Below are positions 28,768 through 37,845 of a stretch of 64,000 nt of DNA, one piece after another. A program made the position numbers and the translations under genes. Position 1 is the stretch's first letter, and every line of letters begins with the position of its first letter. The stretch is from Ulvibacter antarcticus (GTDB lineage Bacteria; Bacteroidota; Bacteroidia; Flavobacteriales; Flavobacteriaceae): NCBI RefSeq assembly GCF_003688405.1, contig NZ_REFC01000013.1:434001-498000 (forward strand), in the 5' to 3' direction. Under the pieces are notes generated by a model. That model saw nothing but the letters and a program-made list of their open reading frames with translations, made no database searches and was not told the origin of the DNA.

Positions 28768-30696
28768 ATGAAAAAACTACTTTTAGCAGCACTTATAGCG
28801 ATATCGTTTCAATCATTTGCTCAAATAGAACTCAAAAAAGCAGAACGACTCATGGATAGTTATGCCTACACCGAAGCAGCAGAATTGTACAGTATCTATT
28901 TTGAAAAAGGAAAAAGGGTTTCTTCGGAAACTTATTTAAAAGCAGCCGATGCCAACTACTTTATTAGTAATATGCGTGAAGCATCTACTTATTTTAAAAA
29001 GGCAAATACTGACGAAAATGAGTTAGATGCTATTCATATATTTCGATATGTAAGTAGTCTAAGAAGCGTTCGTGATTATGAAGTGGCAAACTCTATATTC
29101 CAAGACTTCCTTCAAAAGAAAGGAGATTCTGACGCACTTACCGATTTTAACAATAGGGTCGCAGCGTTTGATACGATTTTAAAAAGTGATAAGCCCTCTC
29201 GCTTTTCACTCACCAACCTTATTGTGAACACAGAGTATTCAGATTTTGTAAATACAATTTCAGGTGAAGAGGTAATCTTTTCATCTTCTCGCCCAGGAGC
29301 CGCGAAAGAATTATATGCGTGGAATGAACAGCCTTATTTAAGTCAGTTTTCTGCCAAAAGCTCTGAAACAGGGGAGCTGGAAGACCCTAAACTTTTTGCG
29401 CAAAAAGTAAGTTCAAATTTTCACGACGCCACTATAGCCATGGTTCCTAATAGTGATGTTGTGTATTTCACGAGTAGTGCAATAAAGAAAAACAGATTGG
29501 TATTAGATGATGGACAGAATAATAATTTTAGTATTTATAAAGGAAAAATTGTTGATGGAAAGATTACTGAAAAAGAATCCGTTTACTTTAGTAGTGCAGA
29601 TTATTCTACAGGACACCCATCTGTTAGTGACGATGGGAAATATTTATTCTTTGCTTCAGACATGCCCGGAGGTTTTGGAGAAGCAGATATTTACATCTCT
29701 GAAATATTTGAAGATGGAAAGTTATCAACTCCTAAAAATGCAGGACCCGAAATAAATACGTCAGGAAATGATTTTTTTCCGAATTTAATAGGAAATGAGT
29801 TTTACTTTTCTTCCAATGGACAATTGGGTTATGGCGGAATTGATCTTTTTGTTTCTGAATTTTCCGAAGCAAAATTTACAACGCCCGTGAATCTTGGCAA
29901 AGTTGCAAATAGTTCATACGATGATTTTGCAATTGTTTTCAATAAGGATGGAAACTCAGGTTATTTTGCTTCGAACAGAGAAGGAGGGAAAGGTGATGAT
30001 GATATTTATTATTTCATTCGAACGCCATTGGCTTGTAATCAGTTTGTCTCAGGAACAACAATAGACAAGCATTCACGAGAAAAACTTCAGGATGTAATGA
30101 TAACTGTCAGAGATACATCCAACACAATACTTCAGACGATAAAAACTTCAATAGATGGCACTTATGAATTAAAAATACCTTGTAATACTACAATTGCCAT
30201 TACTGCTGAAAAGGAAAAATATATCGAAAAAACGCATACGATAACTACGGGTGAAGAAGATTCCGTAGCTATACCGAATGTAGATTTTGAGTTGATAAGA
30301 ATTGAAGATATAATCGTAATAGACGAAACAGGAGTAGAGAAAATTAAATTGGATCGTATTTATTTTGATTATGATAAATGGGATATTCTTTCAAGTTCAG
30401 CATCGGTTCTAGATAAAGCAGTAGATGTGATGAATGAAATTCCTTCAATGACAATTAAAATTGAGTCTCATACCGATGCTCGTGGCAGAGATAGTTATAA
30501 TCTAACGCTCTCTACTAAAAGAGCAGAAGCTACACGTGAGTACCTTTATTCTAAGGGTATTTCTGAAAACCGTATTGAAAGTGCATTAGGTTATGGAGAA
30601 AGCAGGTTACTCAATCAGTGCGCGGATAAAATTTCATGTACAGATGCAGACCATGATGTGAATAGAAGATCTGATTTTATTATTCTAAAGCGTTAG
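28768..30696 (+). CDS. OmpA-family protein with TPR and WD40-like repeats (PorE-like)
   Basis: A 642-aa exported protein with signal peptide (LLAALIAISFQSFAQ). TPR-like helices come first (residues about 20-130), then PD40/WD40-like blades (HPSVSDDGKYLFFASDMPGG and similar). A carboxypeptidase-regulatory-like beta domain (about 430-510) and an OmpA domain (RIYFDYDKWDILSSSA, IESHTDARGRDSYNLTLSTK) complete it. The OmpA part binds peptidoglycan. The same architecture is seen in PorE, which links the T9SS to the cell wall. It lies 10 bases after the PorP/SprF gene in the adhesin operon. Confidence 0.92.
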   Translation: MKKLLLAALIAISFQSFAQIELKKAERLMDSYAYTEAAELYSIYFEKGKRVSSETYLKAADANYFISNMREASTYFKKANTDENELDAIHIFRYVSSLRSVRDYEVANSIFQDFLQKKGDSDALTDFNNRVAAFDTILKSDKPSRFSLTNLIVNTEYSDFVNTISGEEVIFSSSRPGAAKELYAWNEQPYLSQFSAKSSETGELEDPKLFAQKVSSNFHDATIAMVPNSDVVYFTSSAIKKNRLVLDDGQNNNFSIYKGKIVDGKITEKESVYFSSADYSTGHPSVSDDGKYLFFASDMPGGFGEADIYISEIFEDGKLSTPKNAGPEINTSGNDFFPNLIGNEFYFSSNGQLGYGGIDLFVSEFSEAKFTTPVNLGKVANSSYDDFAIVFNKDGNSGYFASNREGGKGDDDIYYFIRTPLACNQFVSGTTIDKHSREKLQDVMITVRDTSNTILQTIKTSIDGTYELKIPCNTTIAITAEKEKYIEKTHTITTGEEDSVAIPNVDFELIRIEDIIVIDETGVEKIKLDRIYFDYDKWDILSSSASVLDKAVDVMNEIPSMTIKIESHTDARGRDSYNLTLSTKRAEATREYLYSKGISENRIESALGYGESRLLNQCADKISCTDADHDVNRRSDFIILKR

Positions 30697-30851
30697 TTAT
30701 ATTTAAATATGAAATTTATTAATGAACTTTTGCATTTCGTCGACTTTTTTAATGTTTTCGTCTAAGTTTATTTCCTCCCCTTTTTATTTTGTTAAATGTG
30801 TTACTATCATGTTTAACTGGAAAGCATTATATAGTTGAATAATGTTTGCGT
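30697..30851. other. Gap after the T9SS operon
   Basis: 155 AT-rich bases between the OmpA gene stop and the first codon of the broken pirin gene. No convincing hairpin terminator, ORF or promoter was seen. Confidence 0.5.
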
Positions 30852-31460
30852 ATGGATACATTTTTACTAAGAGCAACTGATAGATCATCGAGAATCAGAG
30901 ATCCCGTGGCAGTTCGCAGTAATTACGATAAGGAAATCCACAAGCTATCAAAGGGAAACCCCTTCAACAAACTTTTTCACATTATTGATTGCGATTTAAA
31001 ACCAAACATGGGTATTTAACTTCGCAAATATTTAAACATGGAGCTCGTTACTATTATTTTATCTGGAGTATATGTACAGAAAAATAGTAATGGAGAATCA
31101 TCAATACTTAATTCTGGAGACGTGCAGCTAATGAGTTGCGGATCTGTGATATCTCATTTTGAATATAATTTAAGCAGTACAGCAAGGCTTAACTGCATGC
31201 AGTTTTGCTTTGCACCTAAAAAGGAAGATGAGAAACCTAGTACTACAGTGATACAGTTAAATTCTACCAAGAATAACTTGCAAGTTTTAGTTTCACCGGA
31301 AGGAAATAAAGAAGGGTTATCCAGTATGGGACAAGATTTTTATTTGTTACATGGGTATTTTAAAGAAAATCATTCTCAGAACTATATCTTAAAAGATGAA
31401 AATAAAGGCTTCGTAGTTGTAAATATAGAAGGAGAGTTAATAGTAAACGAGGAACATTAA
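30852..31460 (+). pseudogene. Broken pirin-like (cupin) gene with an in-frame stop
   Basis: Two open stretches lie in one frame, 30852-31016 (55 codons) and 31020-31457. Only a TAA at 31017-31019 divides them. Laid against the pirin family as I recall it, the pieces match residue for residue with no gap: the first ends KPNMGI where pirin has APGMGF, the stop replaces the next residue, and NMELVTIILSG follows where pirin has NMEIISIPLEG. Further matches are GDVQLMSCGSVISHFEYN and LNCMQFCF. The metal-binding HPH segment is replaced by RKY, although the later His and Glu remain. The C-terminal cupin is also shortened. This looks like a decaying pirin paralogue. An alternative is a short expressed protein from ATG 31038. 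Confidence 0.75.
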
Positions 31461-31763
31461 TTAGCGAAATACACATATATGGCTTGGGATATTGAATCCG
31501 TTTCTATTGAATGCAAAGTGTCCAGTAAATTCTTTTTATTGGAAGTATAATCTATATAGAAATATTTCAACAATTTTTTTGAGTTTCCTTCGGAAGCGGC
31601 TTTCGTTGCTTTTAAAGGCAACCACATTTCCGAAGCTATACAATATCGAAGTTTGGATAGGGACGGGTGGTTTGGGTAAAATACAAGCATACGATTTAAC
31701 ACTATTTTAAGAATTCTCATCAACGCCAATTGTATCTTTATCGACCTTTAAAACTAATCAGAT
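31461..31763. other. Gap holding a yifB 3'-end fragment, upstream of the M16 peptidase
   Basis: This 303-base stretch has no intact gene. Its main content is the yifB fragment at 31617-31679. TATCTTTA at about 31732 is a possible -7 box for the M16 peptidase, but no TTG is correctly spaced. An ORF on the minus strand (31457-31729) reads antisense through the fragment and is not credible. Confidence 0.6.
31617..31679 (+). pseudogene. Second copy of the yifB 3' end (20 codons plus stop)
   Basis: The frame from 31617 encodes GNHISEAIQYRSLDRDGWFG and then TAA. This is identical in protein to the last 20 residues of YifB, encoded at 22649-22711. At DNA level there are 7 differences in 63 bases: five synonymous codons (His, Leu with two changes, Arg, Asp, Gly) and the stop codon (TGA against TAA). 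Similarity ends at the stop codon on the right. On the left only an isolated CTTCGGAAG is shared. Purely synonymous divergence means both copies evolved as functional gene ends, so this is the remnant of another yifB allele left by insertion or recombination. Confidence 0.85.
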
Positions 31764-34634
31764 ATGTGTATTAAAAATTTATCTAAATTCTCATTAATTG
31801 CTATCATGACGATGACTTTAGTCTTTACTTCCTGTAAAGATTCTAAAACGTCCAAAAAAGAAGATACCGCAAAACTTTCGGTTGAATTCGAAAAGTATGA
31901 ACTGGAAAATGGACTCGACGTAATTTTACATCAGGATAAGAGTGACCCTATCGTTTCTCTCGCAATTCAATACGGAGTTGGTTCTAATCGTGAAAAAACG
32001 GGAAGAACTGGATTCGCTCACCTTTTTGAGCATATGCTTTTTCAGGAATCTGAAAACGTGCCTCAGGATCAATTCTTCAAAAAAATTCAGGATGCTGGTG
32101 GTACTTTGAATGGAGGAACCTGGAAAGACGGTACAATCTATTACGAAATTGTTCCTAATAATGCATTGGAAACTGTGCTTTGGATGGAAAGTGATCGTAT
32201 GGGCTTTTTAATTAATACAGTTACCGAATCTGCTTTTTACAATCAGCAGGAGGTAGTTCAAAACGAGAAAAGACAACGTGTAGATAATAATCCTTATGGT
32301 CATACTGGCTGGGTTTTAGATAAAAACCTTTACCCTGAAGGCCATCCTTATAACTGGCAGGTGATTGGAGAATTAGCTGATCTTCAAAATGCCACTGTTG
32401 ATGATGTAAAAGAGTTTTATGATAAATTTTACGGACCTAATAATGCGACTTTAGTACTAGCGGGTGATTTCGAAACAACAGAAGCTAAAGCGCTGATTGA
32501 AAAATACTTCGGTGAAATTAAAAGACGTCAGGAAGTAGAACCTTTAAAACCACAACCTGTACAATTATCAGAAACTAAACGTTTATATCACGAAGATAAC
32601 TTCGCTACAGCACCACAATTAAATATGGTTTGGCCAACACCAGAACAATATACTGAAGATGCCTATGCTCTTGATTTTCTTGGAGAAATTTTATCCAGTG
32701 GAAAGAAGGCCCCTTTGTATAAAATATTAGTAAAAGAAAAGGATCTTACGTCACGAACTACAGCTTACAATAACGCGCAAGAGTTAGCAGGTGAGTTTCA
32801 AATTAATATAACTGCTAATAATGATAAAGATCTAAATGAAGTGGAAAAAGGTATTTTTGAAGCTTTTGCGCTATTCGAAAAAGATGGAGTAACCGATCGC
32901 GATATTGAGCGAATTAAAGCTGGCTTGGAAACACAGTTTTACAATGGTATAAGTAGTGTATTAGGAAAGTCATTTCAATTAGCACAATACAATGTTTTTG
33001 CGGGAGACCCTGGCTTTATTGAGCAAGACATCGAAAACATCAAAAAGGTAACCAAAGAAGATGTAAAGAGAGTTTATGAGAAGTACATCAAAGGAAAGCC
33101 TTATGTAATGACGAGTTTTGTACCTAAGGGTAAAACCAATTTAATTACAGAAAATTCTATAAAGGCGCCTGTAGTAGAAGAGGTTATAAAGGAAAATGTA
33201 GATAAAAAAGTAGAGAATGCGAGTACTGAGATAGCGAAAACTCCTTCAAATTTTGATAGATCTGTTGAGCCTGAGCAGGGTGATTCACCTGAACTTAATA
33301 TTCCGACGACATGGACAGCCGAACTATCCAATGGAATAAAAGTCTACGGAATTGAACAAAATGAGATTCCAACAGTTAACTTTAGTTTGGTGATTGAAGG
33401 GGGTCATTTATTAGATGATAAAAATAAAAACGGAGTCGCAAACCTTATGACCGATATCCTGATGGAAGGTACTGCCAATAAAACACCAGAACAATTAGAA
33501 GAAGAAATTGAATTGCTGGGGGCTTCTATTAATATGTATACAAGCAACGAATCTATCGTTATACGCGGTAATACATTGGTAAGAAACTTCGACAAGACCA
33601 TGAAACTAGTTGAGGAAATCTTATTGGAACCTCGTTGGGATGAAGCTGAATTTGCGCTTATAAAAACAAAAACAATTAATCAGATAAAACGTTCTAATGC
33701 AGATCCGGGAACAGTAGCGAATCGTGTTTACAATAAGTTGCTTTACGGGGAAGACCACATCTTTAGTTTACCAACGATTGGTACCGAAGATTCTGTTGAA
33801 GCGATTACTATGGAAGATTTAAAAGCATATTACAATGCTAATTTCTCTCCTTCTGTGAGTAGTTTTCAAATTGTGGGTAAAATAAATAAGGAAAAAGCCC
33901 TTAATAATTTAAGAGGTCTGGAAGAAAGATGGGAAGCCAAAAACGTAACTATTCCTGAATATCCTATCGCAAATACACGAGATAAATCCTCTTTGTACTT
34001 TGTAGATATTCCAGAGGCTAAACAATCTGTTATCAACATAGGTTACATTGCGTTACCTAGAACCGATAATGACTTTTTTCCTGCAGAGGTGATGAATTAC
34101 AAATTGGGAGGTTCTTTTTCAGGGAATGTTAATTTAATCTTACGCGAAGAAAAAGGATACACTTATGGAGCACGCACGAATTTCAGTGGAACCAAAATCC
34201 CGGGAAAATTCACTGCTTCCTCAAGCGTTCGAACGAATACTACAGGAGAATCTGTAAAGATATTTAAGCAACAAATCGAAGCGTATAAAAAGGGTATTTC
34301 TGAAGAAGATCTTGAGTTTACAAAAAACGCACTTATTAAGTCGAATGCGCGTCGTTTTGAAACTCAATTTAGCCTTTTAGGGATGCTTCAGGAAATGAGT
34401 GCCTACGACCTTCCCGCAAATTATATCGAAAACGAAGAACAGGTAATTAAAGGAATGACCTTAGAGCAACATAAGGCATTGGCTAATAAATATCTGGATG
34501 AGTCGAAAATGGCTTACCTCATCGTTGGTGATGCCGCAACTCAATTTCCGCAATTTAAAAAGATGGGTTTTGACGAGGTAAAGTTACTCGACAAGGAAGG
34601 TGAAGAGGTAAAACTGAAAGACGTTAAGATGTAA
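31764..34634 (+). CDS. M16-family metallopeptidase lipoprotein (pitrilysin-like, two-domain)
   Basis: A 956-aa zinc peptidase, probably periplasmic. The N-terminus has a lipobox (TMTLVFTSCKDS). The first M16 half has the inverted zinc motif HLFEH (about residues 85-89) in TGFAHLFEHMLFQESENVPQ, with the downstream Glu in NQQEVVQNEKRQR. A linker rich in charged residues (about 475-510) leads to the second, catalytically inactive half, which includes the substrate-binding REEKGYTYGARTNFSG region. Length and layout match Bacteroidota two-domain M16 proteins. It follows the yifB remnant and ends at a strong terminator. Confidence 0.94.
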   Translation: MCIKNLSKFSLIAIMTMTLVFTSCKDSKTSKKEDTAKLSVEFEKYELENGLDVILHQDKSDPIVSLAIQYGVGSNREKTGRTGFAHLFEHMLFQESENVPQDQFFKKIQDAGGTLNGGTWKDGTIYYEIVPNNALETVLWMESDRMGFLINTVTESAFYNQQEVVQNEKRQRVDNNPYGHTGWVLDKNLYPEGHPYNWQVIGELADLQNATVDDVKEFYDKFYGPNNATLVLAGDFETTEAKALIEKYFGEIKRRQEVEPLKPQPVQLSETKRLYHEDNFATAPQLNMVWPTPEQYTEDAYALDFLGEILSSGKKAPLYKILVKEKDLTSRTTAYNNAQELAGEFQINITANNDKDLNEVEKGIFEAFALFEKDGVTDRDIERIKAGLETQFYNGISSVLGKSFQLAQYNVFAGDPGFIEQDIENIKKVTKEDVKRVYEKYIKGKPYVMTSFVPKGKTNLITENSIKAPVVEEVIKENVDKKVENASTEIAKTPSNFDRSVEPEQGDSPELNIPTTWTAELSNGIKVYGIEQNEIPTVNFSLVIEGGHLLDDKNKNGVANLMTDILMEGTANKTPEQLEEEIELLGASINMYTSNESIVIRGNTLVRNFDKTMKLVEEILLEPRWDEAEFALIKTKTINQIKRSNADPGTVANRVYNKLLYGEDHIFSLPTIGTEDSVEAITMEDLKAYYNANFSPSVSSFQIVGKINKEKALNNLRGLEERWEAKNVTIPEYPIANTRDKSSLYFVDIPEAKQSVINIGYIALPRTDNDFFPAEVMNYKLGGSFSGNVNLILREEKGYTYGARTNFSGTKIPGKFTASSSVRTNTTGESVKIFKQQIEAYKKGISEEDLEFTKNALIKSNARRFETQFSLLGMLQEMSAYDLPANYIENEEQVIKGMTLEQHKALANKYLDESKMAYLIVGDAATQFPQFKKMGFDEVKLLDKEGEEVKLKDVKM

Positions 34635-34654
34635 ATTATCATCATGTTAATATA

Positions 34655-34685
34655 AAAAAGGACGCCTATTTGGTGTCCTTTTTTT
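34655..34685 (+). terminator. Rho-independent terminator after the M16 peptidase gene
   Basis: AAAAGGACGCC and GGTGTCCTTTT form a stem with one G-T pair around a short TATTT loop. A run of T follows. It begins about 20 bases after the stop codon. Confidence 0.88.
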
Positions 34686-34729
34686 ATTTGATACCTTTAT
34701 TGAAAACTAATCAAATAAGCTTCAGAACA

Positions 34730-35842
34730 ATGAAAAAGGTATTTTTCTTCTTTATTACTATTCTTGCAATGACAGCATGTAAGGATACTTCCAAAAACGA
34801 AATCTCTTCCGAAGTTGAGAAAAAAGCAATTAAAATTTTTGCCGAACCTCAATTCACAATTGCAGAAGCCAACAAACTCCTGGAGTTACCTTTGCACTGT
34901 GTGGGTGTCGAATATCCTAATAAGTTGGGGCAAGTAATTGGCGATGCCTCCGATTTACAGGCTCCTTCAAACTTACATCCAATATTCTATGGCTGTTTCG
35001 ATTGGCATAGTGCGGTTCATGGGTATTGGTCTATGGTTTCTCTTCTGAAAGATTTTCCTGAAATGGAAAAAGCTTCCGAAGCAAAGGCAATTCTGAAGCA
35101 GCATATTACTAAAGAGAATGTCGCAATTGAATTGGTCTATTTTCAGAAAAAAATAAACAAAGGATACGAACGGACTTATGGTTGGGCCTGGTTGTTAAAA
35201 CTAGCGGAAACAATTCACCTCTGGGACGATCCATTGGCAAGAGAATTGGAACTAATCCTGAAGCCACTCACTGACGAAATCGTGGCAAAATACATAGAAT
35301 TTCTACCAAAATTAAATTATCCTATTAGAGTAGGGGAGCATACCAACACAGCCTTCGGACTCACTTTCGCATACGATTTCGCTAAAACAACAAAGGAAGT
35401 GGCTCTAAAGGAACTTATCGTGAAAAGAGCACGTGATTTTTATTTGGCTGATGCCGGTTGTCCGATTGATTGGGAACCTAGTGGTTATGATTTTTTATCG
35501 CCATGTTTGGAGGAAATAGATATCATGCGTCGTGTGCTAAACGAGCCTGAATTTGAAAATTGGATTACAGCATTTCTACCGCAGCTAGAAGCTAAGACCT
35601 ATCATTTAAAAGTGGGGGAAGTTAGCGATCGCACCGATGGAAAATTAGTACATCTCGACGGACTCAATTTTAGCAGAGCTTGGGTGTTTTACGGGCTGGC
35701 AAGGCAGTATCCTCAGTACGAACATTTAAAAAATTTAGCGAATGAACATATTGAATATTCGTATTCCAATTTAGTAGGTGATTCATATGAAGGGGGACAC
35801 TGGCTGGGAAGTTTCGCAATTTATGCCTTGAATAATAAATGA
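34730..35842 (+). CDS. DUF2891-family lipoprotein
   Basis: A 370-aa protein from ATG 34730. MKKVFFFFITILAMTACKD is a clear lipoprotein signal; an upstream in-frame GTG lies inside the terminator and is rejected. The body is rich in aromatic residues and helical, with FYGCFDWHSAVHGYWSMVSL, RTYGWAWLLKLAETIHLWDD and GCPIDWEPSGYDFLSPCLEE. This matches DUF2891 as I remember it, an alpha/alpha-toroid-like family without a proven activity. The conserved His, Asp and Trp residues look enzymatic. The stop overlaps the Nramp gene ATG by 4 bases. Confidence 0.82.
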   Translation: MKKVFFFFITILAMTACKDTSKNEISSEVEKKAIKIFAEPQFTIAEANKLLELPLHCVGVEYPNKLGQVIGDASDLQAPSNLHPIFYGCFDWHSAVHGYWSMVSLLKDFPEMEKASEAKAILKQHITKENVAIELVYFQKKINKGYERTYGWAWLLKLAETIHLWDDPLARELELILKPLTDEIVAKYIEFLPKLNYPIRVGEHTNTAFGLTFAYDFAKTTKEVALKELIVKRARDFYLADAGCPIDWEPSGYDFLSPCLEEIDIMRRVLNEPEFENWITAFLPQLEAKTYHLKVGEVSDRTDGKLVHLDGLNFSRAWVFYGLARQYPQYEHLKNLANEHIEYSYSNLVGDSYEGGHWLGSFAIYALNNK

Positions 35843-37062
35843 AAAGTTTCTTCAAAAATATTGGCCCGGGTACCTTAATTGCTGCAGCATTTATAGGCCC
35901 TGGAACTGTAACCATCTGTACCTTGGCCGGAGTCCAATTTGGCTTTACTTTGCTATGGGCGATGGTTTTGTCTATAGTAGCTACTATAGTTTTACAGGAA
36001 ATGGCCGCCAGATTGGGGCTGATCACTGGGCTCGGATTGGCAGAAAATGTAAAAAACGAAATCAACTCACCAGTTGTAAAAAACATTGCAATCCTGTTAA
36101 TATTATCGGCTATTCTAATTGGAAATGCAGCCTACGAAGCAGGCAATATTAGTGGTGGGATATTAGGCTTGGAAACTATTATAACGGATCCTATAATTTA
36201 TTTTGCGGGCCTTGAGATTAATATTTTTAGTATATGTATCGGGCTCCTGGCATTTATACTATTGTATTTAGGGAATTATAAAACAATAGAACGCAGTCTG
36301 GTGACTCTAGTGATTTTAATGAGTATTTCATTTTTGTTCACTGCCATCATAACTAAACCGGATATTGTTGCTGTTTTAAAAGGAATGTTCGTTCCTAGAC
36401 TTCCAGATGAAAGTTGGTTAATGGTCATCGGATTGGTAGGAACAACTGTAGTACCTTATAATTTGTTTTTACACGCATCTTTGGTAAAAGAAAAATGGAA
36501 AGGTGTTTCAGATTTGAAAAAGGCTCGAAAAGATCTTTATATTTCTATCATTTTAGGTGGCTTGGTTTCTATAGCGATCATCGTTTGTGCTGCGGCAATT
36601 CAGGATTCCTCAATATCGAATGCTTCGGATCTTGCGAAAGGCCTCGAACCACTATTCGGAAGTTTTTCAAAATATTTTTTGAGTATTGGCTTATTTGCAG
36701 CAGGTATTACATCAGCAATCACGGCACCTTTGGCAGCTGCTTATGTTGTATCTGGATGCTTTAGCTGGACGGGTGGAATGAAATCCAAAAAATTCAGGAG
36801 TGTATGGATAATTGTATTGGTAATGGGAGTCTTATTTTCGTCTATTGGATTTAAGCCTATTGATATTATAAAGTTTGCTCAGGTAGCAAATGGTGTTTTA
36901 TTACCGGTTATAGCTGGATTTCTTCTATGGATAGTAAATCGAAGTTCAGTATTAGGGATTTATAAAAACACTACATCACAGAATATTATGGGAATCTTAA
37001 TCGTTGTGGCAACCTTGATTTTAGGTGCTAAAAGCCTTTTAAAAGTGTTCTTCAATATATAA
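35839..37062 (+). CDS. Nramp-family divalent metal ion transporter
   Basis: A 407-aa inner-membrane protein with about 11 hydrophobic helices. The N-terminus NIGPGTLIAAAFIGPGTVTI has the DPG-like unwound helix region of Nramp, here with GPGT. GTTVVPYNLFLHASLVKEKW in the sixth helix is the typical family motif. In Bacteroidota, Nramp-like proteins are often found next to pxpABC, as here. The first-helix motif lacks the DPGN of classical Mn/Fe importers, so the substrate may not be a transition metal. Confidence 0.87.
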   Translation: MKSFFKNIGPGTLIAAAFIGPGTVTICTLAGVQFGFTLLWAMVLSIVATIVLQEMAARLGLITGLGLAENVKNEINSPVVKNIAILLILSAILIGNAAYEAGNISGGILGLETIITDPIIYFAGLEINIFSICIGLLAFILLYLGNYKTIERSLVTLVILMSISFLFTAIITKPDIVAVLKGMFVPRLPDESWLMVIGLVGTTVVPYNLFLHASLVKEKWKGVSDLKKARKDLYISIILGGLVSIAIIVCAAAIQDSSISNASDLAKGLEPLFGSFSKYFLSIGLFAAGITSAITAPLAAAYVVSGCFSWTGGMKSKKFRSVWIIVLVMGVLFSSIGFKPIDIIKFAQVANGVLLPVIAGFLLWIVNRSSVLGIYKNTTSQNIMGILIVVATLILGAKSLLKVFFNI

Positions 37063-37095
37063 TCTGTTAAGGCATTTGTAAGTAACTAGTGTGAA

Positions 37096-37845
37096 TTGAA
37101 AGAGAATAAAATACATATCGATATTAACGCCGATCTGGGTGAGGGAAGTGGGCACGATGAGGCTATTATGCCACTTATTTCATCTTGTAGTATTGCCTGT
37201 GGAGGGCACTTCGGAAATGAGGCGAGTATGCATTACGCGGTTGGTTTGGCAAAGAAATTTAATGTCGCGGTAGGAGCACACCCTTCTTTTCCTGATACAG
37301 ATAACTTCGGAAGGAAATGTCTTACCATGACGAAAAGTGAATTAACTGAAGCTGTTTTTCAGCAGTTATTACGTTTTTATGCTGTTTGTGAAATTGAAGA
37401 AGTAGCTGTTCATCATATTAAATTGCATGGCGCTCTATATAATTATGCCGCCATCGATGCACCTACAGCCGATGCTGTTGTAGAAGGAATTGTCGCTGCA
37501 AAATTACGACCAAAGCTATATGTTCCCTTTAATTCCATTTTGGCAAAAAAAGCAGAAAATTTATTACCACTTTGTTATGAAGCTTTTATAGATCGGCGTT
37601 ATAATAACGATTTGTCCTTAGTCGCAAGAAGTGAAGAGAATGCAGTCATCAAATCTCCAGAAACAGCTTGGCAACAGTTGTATACAATGGTTGTTCGTCA
37701 TGAAGTTCAAACCATTCAGAAAAATACCCAAACTATCGAAGCTTCAACTTTCTGCATTCATGGAGATCACGCTAATTCTGTGGAAATTTTAAAGTATATC
37801 CGCATTCAAATGAAGAAACAATCAATAGGATTAATCAATGAATAA
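37096..37845 (+). CDS. pxpA: 5-oxoprolinase subunit A (LamB/YcsF family)
   Basis: Component of the ATP-dependent PxpABC 5-oxoprolinase, which opens pyroglutamate to glutamate. The 249-aa protein begins with the family motif IHIDINADLGEGSGHDEAIM. SCSIACGGHFGNEASMHYAV, VGAHPSFPDTDNFGR and HHIKLHGALYNYA follow. The start must be TTG at 37096, because TAG at 37087-37089 closes the frame upstream and the conserved motif lies only a few codons downstream. It overlaps pxpB by 8 bases. Confidence 0.94.
   Translation: MKENKIHIDINADLGEGSGHDEAIMPLISSCSIACGGHFGNEASMHYAVGLAKKFNVAVGAHPSFPDTDNFGRKCLTMTKSELTEAVFQQLLRFYAVCEIEEVAVHHIKLHGALYNYAAIDAPTADAVVEGIVAAKLRPKLYVPFNSILAKKAENLLPLCYEAFIDRRYNNDLSLVARSEENAVIKSPETAWQQLYTMVVRHEVQTIQKNTQTIEASTFCIHGDHANSVEILKYIRIQMKKQSIGLINE

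Noticed and set aside
31457-31729. Minus-strand ORF (90 codons) upstream of the M16 gene
   Set aside because: It runs antisense through the yifB fragment, whose plus-strand protein sequence is the one under selection.
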